Below, piece after piece: positions 43,219 through 51,358 of a stretch of DNA of 64,000 bases. This DNA is from Flavobacteriaceae bacterium CP2B. GTDB taxonomy: Bacteria; Bacteroidota; Bacteroidia; Flavobacteriales; Flavobacteriaceae. The notes under the pieces are model-generated. The model had not been told where the DNA came from. It did no database searches and worked only from the letters and a program-made list of their open reading frames with translations. A program made the position numbers and the translations under genes. The stretch covers positions 1-64,000 of the forward strand of contig LXTR01000012.1 of assembly GCA_001683825.1 (NCBI GenBank). Direction: 5' to 3'. Position 1 is the stretch's first letter; every line of letters starts with the position of its first letter.

Positions 43219-43593
43219 ATGGAAATAGAAGGAAAAATTAAAATGATTGACGAAACCAAAACCTATGGGAGCAATGGTTTCAGGAAACGGGAATTGGTCA
43301 TCACCACGGAAGAACAATATCCCCAGCACCTGTTGATAGAATTTGTGCAGGATAAGACCAGCCTTTTGGATAGCTATCAGGTGGGCCAGCCCGTAAAAGT
43401 GAGTATCAACCTTCGAGGGCGGGAGTGGACCAACCCCCAGGGGGAAACCAAGTATTTCAATTCCATACAGGGCTGGCGTATAGAAAACCTGGTGCCCTCC
43501 GATGCATCCAACATCCCCCCGGTTCCCCCAATGGATGCCTTTGAGCCTGTGGATGAATTGAATGAGGAAGACCATGACGACCTGCCTTTTTAG
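43219..43593 (+). CDS. DUF3127 protein with SSB-type acidic tail
   Basis: 124 residues. MEIEGKIKMIDETKTYGSNGF and VKVSINLRGREW fit DUF3127, a small OB-like fold. The chain ends EEDHDDLPF, nearly the same acidic tip as SSB (EEDDLPF), with a Pro/Asp-rich linker in front. A role on single-stranded DNA or as an SSB mimic is inferred. It is 3 bp after the flavin reductase gene and probably transcribed with it. Confidence 0.85.
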   Translation: MEIEGKIKMIDETKTYGSNGFRKRELVITTEEQYPQHLLIEFVQDKTSLLDSYQVGQPVKVSINLRGREWTNPQGETKYFNSIQGWRIENLVPSDASNIPPVPPMDAFEPVDELNEEDHDDLPF

Positions 43594-43655
43594 GGAGTTT
43601 TAGGGGAGTCGTATCGGGGATACAGATCGGGGGCTCCAGGAAGTAACCATACCGT

Positions 43656-45035
43656 ATGATGAATTTTACGAGGGCTATTGAAACGGCATTCAGGAAATAC
43701 CTTCCCTCGCCTTTTACCATAGCCATCCTGCTAACCCTCCTGACCATACTCCTGGCATGGGGGTTTACCGGGAATGACTCAGAAGGAAACCACCTGGTGG
43801 CCATCCTCGGCTACTGGGAATCCGGGATATGGAATACGGGCCTGATTGTGTTTGCGTACCAGATGATGCTCATCCTGGTACTGGGGCATGTGCTGGTGCT
43901 CAGCAAGCCGATGGAAAGCCTCATCCTTGTTTTGACAAGGCTGGCGAAAGGTCCTGCCAGCGCCGCCTTACTGGTAGCCCTGCCAACCATGTTGGTCACC
44001 TTTTTCAACTGGGGTTTGGGGCTGATTTTCGGGGCCATCCTGGCACGGAAGGTAGGAGAGTATGCACAGGAACGGCAGATTCCCATCAATTACCCCCTGG
44101 TAGGGGCGGCCGGGTATACCGGCCTCCTCGTCTGGCACGGGGGGATCAGTGGCTCGGCCCCCATCAAGGCTGCCGAGGCCGGCCATATCAAAGACCTGAT
44201 GGAGGGCATTGCCCCGGCACACCTGCTGCCGCTGATACCGGAGAGCATCGCTACCTCCCTTACTGTTTTTAGCCCCTGGAACCTGGTCATCTACCTGGTC
44301 ATTGTCCTGCTGATATGTATGCTGGTATATGGCCTGGGCAGGGTTGCCAGGCCTACCAAAACCTCCCTTAACCCCTACCGGTCCAGGGAGGAAAAGGACC
44401 ATAAACCCCAGGGGGCAGAACGCCTGGACCGGTCGCGTATCCTGGCGACAGGCGTTGGTTTGCTGATGCTTTTGGCCTTTGGGCTGCAGTATTCACCCAT
44501 GTTGCGGCGGCTGAACATCACCCCCGACATGCTGAACTTTTTTATGCTGGGACTGGCACTGATCCTGCATGGAAGTTTTAAGCGGTTCCAGTTGGCTGTC
44601 GAAGAAGCCATAGGGGATACGGCAGGCATCCTGATACAATTCCCGCTCTATTTCGGAATTATGGGGGTGATGGCCGATAGCGGGATGATTAGCGGGATAT
44701 CAGACTTCTTTGTGTCTATCGCCAACGTCACCACCTTACCCATCTTTGCATTCTTCAGCGCAGGGCTGGTAAATATTTTCGTGCCAAGCGGTGGGGGGCA
44801 ATGGGCCGTGCAGGGGCCCATGATCGTGGAATCTGCCTTACAGCTGGGAGTTCCACTGCCCAAAGCCATTATGGCCCTGGCCTATGGCGACCAGCTGACC
44901 AATATGCTGCAACCCTTCTGGGCCCTGCCCTTGTTAGGGATCACCAAACTCAAGGCCAAGGAAATCCTGCCCTATACCTTGTTATTTATGCTGGTTGGGG
45001 CCGTGGTGTTTATAACAGGCCTTCTTATTTCGTAG
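43656..45035 (+). CDS. Short-chain fatty acid transporter, AtoE family
   Basis: 459 residues with about 12 hydrophobic segments. It matches TIGR00366/AtoE-type transporters for butyrate and acetoacetate: FNWGLGLIFGAILARKVG, HGGISGSAPIKAAE, and FVPSGGGQWAVQGPMIVE near the end. It is an inner-membrane carrier. No acetoacetate catabolic genes are adjacent, so the substrate is inferred from family only. Confidence 0.87.
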   Translation: MMNFTRAIETAFRKYLPSPFTIAILLTLLTILLAWGFTGNDSEGNHLVAILGYWESGIWNTGLIVFAYQMMLILVLGHVLVLSKPMESLILVLTRLAKGPASAALLVALPTMLVTFFNWGLGLIFGAILARKVGEYAQERQIPINYPLVGAAGYTGLLVWHGGISGSAPIKAAEAGHIKDLMEGIAPAHLLPLIPESIATSLTVFSPWNLVIYLVIVLLICMLVYGLGRVARPTKTSLNPYRSREEKDHKPQGAERLDRSRILATGVGLLMLLAFGLQYSPMLRRLNITPDMLNFFMLGLALILHGSFKRFQLAVEEAIGDTAGILIQFPLYFGIMGVMADSGMISGISDFFVSIANVTTLPIFAFFSAGLVNIFVPSGGGQWAVQGPMIVESALQLGVPLPKAIMALAYGDQLTNMLQPFWALPLLGITKLKAKEILPYTLLFMLVGAVVFITGLLIS

Positions 45036-45063
45036 CACTTTTCTTAATTTCGCAGGAAAAGCG

Positions 45064-45744
45064 GTGAAAAAGTTGAAGTATACCATCCCCTTTCTTGGCG
45101 GGGCCCCGGTTTTTCCACCTGTGGCTCATGCCAATAGCGATGGCTTGCTCGCGGTGGGGGGAGACCTGTCTCCCGAGCGCTTGATTGCTGCCTACCGCCA
45201 GGGCATCTTCCCGTGGTTTAATGATGATTCCCTGATCCTGTGGTGGTCTCCAGACCCCAGAATGGTGCTTTTCCCGGAGAAGTTAAAGGTCTCCAGGAGT
45301 ATGCGTAGCGTATTGGCTTCGGGGCGCTTTCACATTACCCGTAACCAGGAATTTGGAACCGTGCTGAGGCGCTGTGCCTCTATGGCCCGCAAAGGCCAAC
45401 CCGGCACCTGGATTACCCCAAAAATGCAAAAAGCCTATCTTGAATTACACGAAATGGGCCTGGCAAAATCTTACGAGACCTGGGAAGGCGAAGAATTGGT
45501 GGGGGGCTTGTACGGCATAGACCTGGGCCATGTGTTTTGCGGCGAAAGCATGTTCCACACCGTCGACAACGCCTCCAAATTCGCGTTCATCCACCTGGTA
45601 AGGGATTTACAGGCCCGGCACTACCAGCTGATCGATTGCCAGGTGCACACCCCCCATTTAGCAAGCCTTGGGGCCGAAGAGATCCCGAGGGAACACTTTC
45701 TGCAAATACTAGAGGGAAACCAGCACCCTACTGCTCCGGAATGA
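45064..45744 (+). CDS. aat: Leucyl/phenylalanyl-tRNA-protein transferase
   Basis: 226 residues, GTG start. Family motifs: FPPVAHANSDGLLAVGGDLSPERLIAAYRQGIFPWF, WWSPDPRMVLFPE, and VGGLYGIDLGHVFCGESMF with a QVHTPHLASLGAEEIPR tail. It tags proteins starting with Lys or Arg for ClpAP degradation. clpS, its usual neighbour, is not beside it. It follows the fatty acid transporter by 28 bp. Confidence 0.93.
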   Translation: MKKLKYTIPFLGGAPVFPPVAHANSDGLLAVGGDLSPERLIAAYRQGIFPWFNDDSLILWWSPDPRMVLFPEKLKVSRSMRSVLASGRFHITRNQEFGTVLRRCASMARKGQPGTWITPKMQKAYLELHEMGLAKSYETWEGEELVGGLYGIDLGHVFCGESMFHTVDNASKFAFIHLVRDLQARHYQLIDCQVHTPHLASLGAEEIPREHFLQILEGNQHPTAPE

Positions 45745-45884
45745 TAGCGGCTATGGATTGTGGAGTCCTTTTAAGCTCAGCGGTGCAGATATTCCCAAAA
45801 GCGGCATTGCGTCCCCGGGGGGGCAATACTTTGGCTATCCCGTGTTTTGAAGTTTGAAAAGTAGCCGGGGACCCCGGGAGCAGC
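45745..45884. other. Convergent intergenic gap
   Basis: 140 bp with a GC-rich stretch (CCCCGGGGGGG and CCGGGGACCCCGGG) that can fold. No T-run follows. No gene. Confidence 0.35.
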
Positions 45885-46472
45885 CTAGTACAGGATGTGG
45901 TCATAATTGACAGGCAGGGGGGTCCTGATGCTTATAAAATGGCCATCGGCATCAAATACCAGTTCATAATCCTTTTTCTCTTTGCCCCGCCTGCCTGCCA
46001 CGAAGAGTTCATACCGCAATGAGGGCAATAACAGGTTTTGAAAGGCATTTCGGATGGTGGTCTCCAAGGCCGCTTCGGGGTCCACGGGGTATTGTTGCCG
46101 GATCCTGCGGATCCGGTATTTGTTGAAACTGCCCTCCAGGTATCCCTTCATGCGGGAAAGTGCTTCTTTGGGGATATCCACTTCCTGAATGAAGATCTCT
46201 ATATGCCTCAGGCCCCCTTCTCCATCAAATGCCGCGTTGTAAAAAAGCCGGGCTTTTTTGAATTTTGCTTCGTAGCTGGCCTTGCTGCTGTCTGTTTCCT
46301 TATAGAACCGGATCCTGCTGGCCCCTTCCAGTTTTTCCTGGATGACCTCAAGCCCTTTTTCCGGGAATTGCTGCTTTTTTATACGGTGCGCCCTTTCGTA
46401 TTTGTATTGGGCAGCGGCCGGGAGCCCGAGGGCGAAAAAACACCCCAGCAAGAGTATGTTATACCTCGTCAT
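45885..46472 (-). CDS. Secreted protein of unknown function
   Basis: 195 residues with a signal peptide (ends PAAAQ). The rest is charged, mixed helix and strand, ending in ELVFDADGHFISIRTPL, a PepSY-like or BLF1-like pattern that I cannot firmly place. Its start overlaps the tag gene end by 14 bp, so it is co-transcribed with tag. The role is unknown. Confidence 0.7.
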   Translation of the reverse strand: MTRYNILLLGCFFALGLPAAAQYKYERAHRIKKQQFPEKGLEVIQEKLEGASRIRFYKETDSSKASYEAKFKKARLFYNAAFDGEGGLRHIEIFIQEVDIPKEALSRMKGYLEGSFNKYRIRRIRQQYPVDPEAALETTIRNAFQNLLLPSLRYELFVAGRRGKEKKDYELVFDADGHFISIRTPLPVNYDHILY

Positions 46473-47022
46473 AACGAAAACAGTGTATTTCGTGGTCATT
46501 GACCATACCGGTGGCCTGCATATGGGCGTAAACCACGGTACTCCCCACGAATTTAAACCCCCGCTTCTTAAGATCCTTGCTCAGTCGGTCCGATAGGGGG
46601 GTTGTGGCAGGGGCGTTTTTGTGATTTTCCAGGGCGTTTTTTATAGGGATCCCATCCACAAAACCCCATATATACTTGCTAAAGCTCCCGAATTCTTCCT
46701 GTATTTTGATAAAGGCCCGGGCATTGGTTACGGTCGACTGTACTTTAAGCCGGTTGCGGACAATCCCGGGGTCCTGTAACAGTTCTGCCATTTTTTCGTC
46801 CCCGTAACGGGCGATCTTCCGGTAATCAAATCCATCAAAAGCCCTGCGGAAGTGCTCCCTTTTCCGCAAAATGGTGATCCAGCTCAGCCCGGCCTGGAAG
46901 GTTTCCAGGATGAGGAATTCAAAGAGGGTGGCATCATCCCTGACCGGAACGCCCCATTCGGTATCGTGGTAGGCTTCGTATAAAGGATCGCCTACACACC
47001 ATCCACAGCGGTGTCTCTCCAT
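46459..47022 (-). CDS. tag: DNA-3-methyladenine glycosylase I
   Basis: 187 residues. RCGWCVGDPLYEAYHDTEWGVPV carries the first zinc cysteine and the active-site segment; FQAGLSWITILRKREHF and GFKFVGSTVVYAHMQATGMVNDHEIHC carry the rest, including the C-terminal zinc residues. It removes 3-methyladenine from DNA. Followed by a secreted protein gene that overlaps it. Confidence 0.93.
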   Translation of the reverse strand: MERHRCGWCVGDPLYEAYHDTEWGVPVRDDATLFEFLILETFQAGLSWITILRKREHFRRAFDGFDYRKIARYGDEKMAELLQDPGIVRNRLKVQSTVTNARAFIKIQEEFGSFSKYIWGFVDGIPIKNALENHKNAPATTPLSDRLSKDLKKRGFKFVGSTVVYAHMQATGMVNDHEIHCFRYDEV

Positions 47023-47116
47023 AAGAACGGATTATACTTCAAATATAAGGGAAATTTGAGTGCCATAGTGGCTGCTTTCCCGGGGCTTTTATCCCAGTCC
47101 CGGTAACAAGGAGGAA

Positions 47117-47141
47117 CAAAAAAAAGGGCCCTAAGGCCCTT
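47117..47141 (-). terminator. Terminator of the 47145-47498 gene
   Basis: AAGGGCC/GGCCCTT stem with an A-run on the left, which is a T-run on the minus strand, 4 bp after the stop. Confidence 0.85.
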
Positions 47142-47144
47142 GAT

Positions 47145-47498
47145 TTATTGTACCAGCTCTCCGGATTGCAGTGCCGATGCCAGGTTGGCATCCACGCTTC
47201 GGAAGTGCCGGAAGAACTTTCCGCCGTCCTTGCGCTCAAGGGTTACCCTGGGCATCCCCTCACCATCATACGATACCGAGGTGACTACCACTTGGGTGCC
47301 ATAAACAGACTTCATGTTAGGGACGGCTCCCCGCTTGATAATGAAGTTTTTCCGGGGGAAATGAACATGTTGGAATTCAGCCGATGTGGGCTGTGATATG
47401 GTGAAGACATCCCCTTCACTCACACTGATTTGCGATTGCTGTGCGTTCAAGCCCACCACGGTAAATGCGAATAATGTAATTATAAGATGCTTTTTCAT
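47145..47498 (-). CDS. Small exported protein of unknown function
   Basis: 117 residues with a signal peptide (VVGLNAQ, about 20). The mature part is basic and strand-rich, with HVHFPRKNFIIKRG and VVVTSVSYDGEGMPRVTLERKDG. Similar short proteins occur in flavobacteria without an assigned function. A minus-strand TATCTTTG (47539-47546) is a likely -7 box. Divergent from the tetR-type gene. Confidence 0.75.
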   Translation of the reverse strand: MKKHLIITLFAFTVVGLNAQQSQISVSEGDVFTISQPTSAEFQHVHFPRKNFIIKRGAVPNMKSVYGTQVVVTSVSYDGEGMPRVTLERKDGGKFFRHFRSVDANLASALQSGELVQ

Positions 47499-47538
47499 GG
47501 AAATGTGTATTAATAGTTATATCAGATTGTTTATATGA

Positions 47539-47546
47539 CAAAGATA
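47539..47546 (-). promoter_or_regulatory. -7 box of the small exported protein gene
   Basis: Reads TATCTTTG on the minus strand, exact consensus, about 40 bp before its ATG. Confidence 0.55.
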
Positions 47547-47620
47547 TGCGATTCGCAAAAAAAGCAAGTAACACTTTTGTTAAAAAAAGTTAAACTATTA
47601 ATATATGAAAGTAATACTAT

Positions 47621-47628
47621 TATATTTG
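47621..47628 (+). promoter_or_regulatory. -7 box of the TetR-ABC-HlyD-TolC operon
   Basis: TATATTTG, exact consensus, 18 bp before the TetR ATG in very A/T-rich DNA. The A/T-rich segment 47560-47625 is where a TetR operator would be expected; I did not find a clear palindrome. Confidence 0.55.
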
Positions 47629-47645
47629 TGGCAGTATTTAAATCT

Positions 47646-48326
47646 ATGGACCCGTTATTACAATCGTTACGCATCGCGATCAATGATAAAATCTACCTGA
47701 AGGACCCGGAATCTTCAGACCTGGGGAAACGTATAGTAGAGCACGGAATAGACCTCATTCACGAAATAGGGTTTGAAAGCTTCACGTTTAAAAAACTGGG
47801 GAAGCGCATTGGCTCTAACGAGAGTTCCATTTACCGTTACTTTGAAAACAAGCACAAGCTGCTTTTATACCTGACTTCCTGGTACTGGGGGTGGTTGGAA
47901 TACCAACTGGCGTTTGCCACCAACAATATGCCCTCCCCCCGCGAAAAGCTGGAAAAGGCCATTGAGATCCTCACCAGGGCCACAGAGCAGGATTCCTCCT
48001 TCTCACACATCAATGAAATACGGCTTCACAAGATTGTTGTTAATGAGAATTCAAAGGCTTATCTTACGAAAGAAGTGGACCTCGAAAACAAGGACGGTTA
48101 TTTCATCATTTATAAAAGGTTGGTCAACCGCATGAGTATCATGATACAGGGTGTCAATCCCGCCTACCCCTATCCCTCCAGCCTGGCGAGTACGGTCCTG
48201 GAGGGTTCCCTGCACCAGTATTTTTTAAAGGACCATTTTAAAAGTATCACAGATTGCACTGACGCCATAAGTCCCACACAATATTTTAAACATTTGGTAT
48301 TTAAAACCATAGAACCCAATGGCTAA
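47646..48326 (+). CDS. TetR family transcriptional regulator
   Basis: 226 residues. The helix-turn-helix is GFESFTFKKLGKRIGSNESSIYRYFENKHKLLLYL near residues 45-80. The C-terminal ligand-binding part is helical and unlike well-known TetR members. The ATG at 47646 lies just after the -7 box; the frame extends upstream but above the promoter. It overlaps the ABC gene by 8 bp, so it probably regulates its own operon. Confidence 0.88.
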   Translation: MDPLLQSLRIAINDKIYLKDPESSDLGKRIVEHGIDLIHEIGFESFTFKKLGKRIGSNESSIYRYFENKHKLLLYLTSWYWGWLEYQLAFATNNMPSPREKLEKAIEILTRATEQDSSFSHINEIRLHKIVVNENSKAYLTKEVDLENKDGYFIIYKRLVNRMSIMIQGVNPAYPYPSSLASTVLEGSLHQYFLKDHFKSITDCTDAISPTQYFKHLVFKTIEPNG

Positions 48327-50001
48327 AACCATCCTGACCGCATGGCAACGTTTGATAGGCCTGCTCCAACTCGAACGCCGCGGTATAATGCAGGTTTTCT
48401 ACTACGCGATATTTGCAGGAATCGTAAACCTCTCACTTCCCCTCGGGATACAGGCGATCATCAACCTGATACAAGGGGCGCAGGTAAGTACTTCCTGGGT
48501 CGTCCTCGTGGTGTTGGTCACCCTGGCGGTGGCTTTTGCCGGTATCCTGCAGTTGATGCAGATACGGATCATAGAGAATATACAGCAGAAAATATTTACC
48601 AGGGCTTCATTTGAGTTTGCCTACCGGTTTCCAAAGATCCGCATGAGTGAGCTACAGGATCTGTACCCACCGGAACTGGCGAATCGTTTTTTTGATACCG
48701 TCACCGTTCAAAAAGGGCTGGCCAAGATTCTGGTCGACTTCCCCGCGGCGTTGTTGCAAATCCTCTTCGGCCTGATACTCTTGTCTTTTTACCATCCTTT
48801 TTTCATCATTTACGGCCTGCTGTTGCTGGTCCTTATCTATGTGGTATTCAAATATACGGCACAGAAGGGGCTCGATACCAGCCTGGAGGAATCTGAGCAA
48901 AAATACCGGGTGGCACATTGGCTGCAGGAGGTGGCCCGATCCATCGTGAGCTTCAAATTGTCGGGGAAAACCAACCTGGCCCTGAACAAGAACGACCAAT
49001 TGGTAAGCGGCTACCTGGATGCACGCGAATCGCATTTCAGGGTACTGATTTTGCAGTTCATACAAATGATCGGGTTTAAGGTGCTGGTTACGGCGGGCCT
49101 TTTGCTGATAGGCGGGCTGCTGGTATTGAACCAGGAAATGAATATCGGGCAATTCGTGGCGGCTGAGATCATCATCCTTCTGGTGATCAATTCCGTGGAA
49201 AAGATGATCCTGGGACTGGAGACCTTTTACGATTTGCTTACCTCCCTGGAAAAATTAGGGCAGGTGGTAGACAAGGAACTGGAACCCCAGGAGGGGGAAA
49301 AACCTTTTAAGGAAAAGGAAGGGTTCACGGTTGAACTGGACAACCTGAGCTACTATGTGTCGGGTCGGTCCAAACCCATCGTCGATCAGGTTTCGCTGAA
49401 AATAACCGCCCAATGCATGATTTTGTTGAGGGGCGACAGTGGTTCGGGCAAGGCCACCCTCCTTCGCCTGATTGCTGGGATTATATTTCCGGACCAGGGT
49501 AACATCTATGTGAACAATGTTTCCCTGAACTCCATCAACCTCAATTATTACCGTTCCCACCTGGGGCAGTCTTTAATAGAGGAAACCCCTTTTGAGGGCA
49601 GTATACTGGAGAACCTGACCTTTGGGGACCCCGAGGTGACCGAGGAACAGGTCTATTGGGCCATAGAAAATACCGGCCTTACGCAATTTGTAAAGGAGCA
49701 GCCCAATGGCCTGAAAACCATTCTGTACCCGGAAGGCCGGCAGATCCCTACGGTTATCGCCAAAAAAATCGTCCTGGCACGCAGTATTGTCCGCAGGCCC
49801 GGCCTGCTGATCCTCAAAGACCCGCTGGACCAGTTCAATACAGACGAAGCCAGGAAAATCATGGAGTTCCTAACCGATAGAAAAAATCCCTGGGCCCTGG
49901 TAGTGGTTAGTAACAATCCGGGATGGGTAAGCCGGTGTACCCGGGTGATTACGATGAAAGATGGACGCATTATAAATGAAAAGTCTAATGAAACTGCTTG
50001 A
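48319..50001 (+). CDS. ABC transporter-like protein with degenerate ATPase domain
   Basis: 560 residues. Six membrane helices (about 25-300) with the type I exporter fold are followed by a nucleotide-binding domain. There is no C39 peptidase domain. The domain is degraded: the Walker A is GDSGSGK378-A (the Ser/Thr after the lysine is Ala), the LSGGQ position reads IPTVI (476-480), the Walker B Asp is Lys500 and the catalytic Glu is Asp501, and the H-loop His is Asn. ATP hydrolysis is unlikely as seen. It is the second gene of a TetR-ABC-HlyD-TolC operon. Confidence 0.85.
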   Translation: MAKTILTAWQRLIGLLQLERRGIMQVFYYAIFAGIVNLSLPLGIQAIINLIQGAQVSTSWVVLVVLVTLAVAFAGILQLMQIRIIENIQQKIFTRASFEFAYRFPKIRMSELQDLYPPELANRFFDTVTVQKGLAKILVDFPAALLQILFGLILLSFYHPFFIIYGLLLLVLIYVVFKYTAQKGLDTSLEESEQKYRVAHWLQEVARSIVSFKLSGKTNLALNKNDQLVSGYLDARESHFRVLILQFIQMIGFKVLVTAGLLLIGGLLVLNQEMNIGQFVAAEIIILLVINSVEKMILGLETFYDLLTSLEKLGQVVDKELEPQEGEKPFKEKEGFTVELDNLSYYVSGRSKPIVDQVSLKITAQCMILLRGDSGSGKATLLRLIAGIIFPDQGNIYVNNVSLNSINLNYYRSHLGQSLIEETPFEGSILENLTFGDPEVTEEQVYWAIENTGLTQFVKEQPNGLKTILYPEGRQIPTVIAKKIVLARSIVRRPGLLILKDPLDQFNTDEARKIMEFLTDRKNPWALVVVSNNPGWVSRCTRVITMKDGRIINEKSNETA

Positions 50002-50003
50002 GT

Positions 50004-51353
50004 ATGCTCAATATCTCTACCAATAAACTGAACAGGCATGTTGACCTTACCGGCTACCGGTCCGGGCAGAAGGTTTTTCATATCAGGCATTATAAACACT
50101 TTAACCGCTTTTTGCTGGCCTTTGCCCTGTTTGCCTTTCTGATCCTGTTCCTGCCCTGGACGCAAACGGTCAGCGGGACAGGTTACCTGACCACGCTCAA
50201 ACCGGATCAACGCCCGCAAACCATACAATCCCCTATCCCCGGGAGGATAGAAAAATGGTATGTGCAGGAAGGCGATTTTGTGGAGCAGGGCGATACGATT
50301 TTATTCATTTCGGAAGTCAAAAGTGAATATTTTGATCCACAACTGCTAGAACGCACCGGGCAACAACTCAGGGCCAAATCCATGTCGGCCACTGCCTACG
50401 AGGAGAAGGTCGGGGCACTGAACGCCCAGATAGCCGCTTTGGAAAGTGAGCGTCTGCTGAAACTGGAGCAGGCAAGGAACAAATTGCTGCAGGCCCGCTT
50501 GAAGGTGCAAAGTGACAGTATAGACCTGGAGGCTGCCCGTACCAATATCGCCATAGCGCAACGGCAATACGACCGCGTGGAGCAACTCCAGGCAGAAGGG
50601 CTGAAAGCGGTTACCGACGTGGAAGAAAAGCGTCTTAAATTACAGGAAACACAGGCCAAGCTTATCTCCCAGCAAAACAAATTGCTGGCGAGCAGGAACG
50701 AGGTAATCAACTCGGAAGTGGAAATAAACCGCGTACAGGCCGAATATACCGACAAGGTCTCCAAGGCGCGGAGCGAAATGTATACCGCCCAATCGGGTCA
50801 GTTTGACACAGAGGCCCAGGTGAGCAAGCTGAAAAATGAGTTCAGCAACTACGAAATTCGCAACAGGATGCTCTATATCAGGGCCCCGCAACGGGGGGTT
50901 ATCAATAAGGCCATCCAGGCAGGGATCGGACAGACCTTTAAAGAGGGGGAACAATTGGTGAACATCATGCCTTCAGATTACCAGTTGGCCGTGGAAACCT
51001 ATATACGCCCTATTGACCTCCCTTTGATGCACATAGGAGAACCGGTACGAATTCAATTTGATGGCTGGCCGGCCATTGTTTTCAGCGGCTGGCCCAACCT
51101 TTCATATGGAACCTATGGGGGCCAGGTAGTGGCAATCGAAACCTTTATAAGCAGCAACGGTAAATACCGTGTCCTGCTGGCCCCGGACCCCGATGAATAT
51201 CCATGGCCCAATGGGCTTAGCGTTGGCTCGGGGGCCACCACCCTGGCCCTGTTGGAGGATGTGCCTATCTGGTTTGAGATCTGGAGGCAGCTCAATGGAT
51301 TCCCCCCCGATTATTACCAACCAGAGAACAATGCCGGCACCTCCAAAAAGTGA
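50004..51353 (+). CDS. HlyD-family membrane fusion protein
   Basis: About 449 residues. One N-terminal transmembrane helix (about 38-58), a biotinyl-lipoyl-like hybrid motif around QSPIPGRIEKWYVQEGDFVEQGD, a long coiled-coil hairpin (about 110-280), then the second lipoyl half RAPQRGVINKAIQAGIGQTF and a beta barrel. It bridges the inner-membrane exporter and TolC. ATG 50004 is preferred; a TTG at 49998 overlapping the ABC stop is possible. Confidence 0.9.
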   Translation: MLNISTNKLNRHVDLTGYRSGQKVFHIRHYKHFNRFLLAFALFAFLILFLPWTQTVSGTGYLTTLKPDQRPQTIQSPIPGRIEKWYVQEGDFVEQGDTILFISEVKSEYFDPQLLERTGQQLRAKSMSATAYEEKVGALNAQIAALESERLLKLEQARNKLLQARLKVQSDSIDLEAARTNIAIAQRQYDRVEQLQAEGLKAVTDVEEKRLKLQETQAKLISQQNKLLASRNEVINSEVEINRVQAEYTDKVSKARSEMYTAQSGQFDTEAQVSKLKNEFSNYEIRNRMLYIRAPQRGVINKAIQAGIGQTFKEGEQLVNIMPSDYQLAVETYIRPIDLPLMHIGEPVRIQFDGWPAIVFSGWPNLSYGTYGGQVVAIETFISSNGKYRVLLAPDPDEYPWPNGLSVGSGATTLALLEDVPIWFEIWRQLNGFPPDYYQPENNAGTSKK

Positions 51354-51358
51354 TAGGT

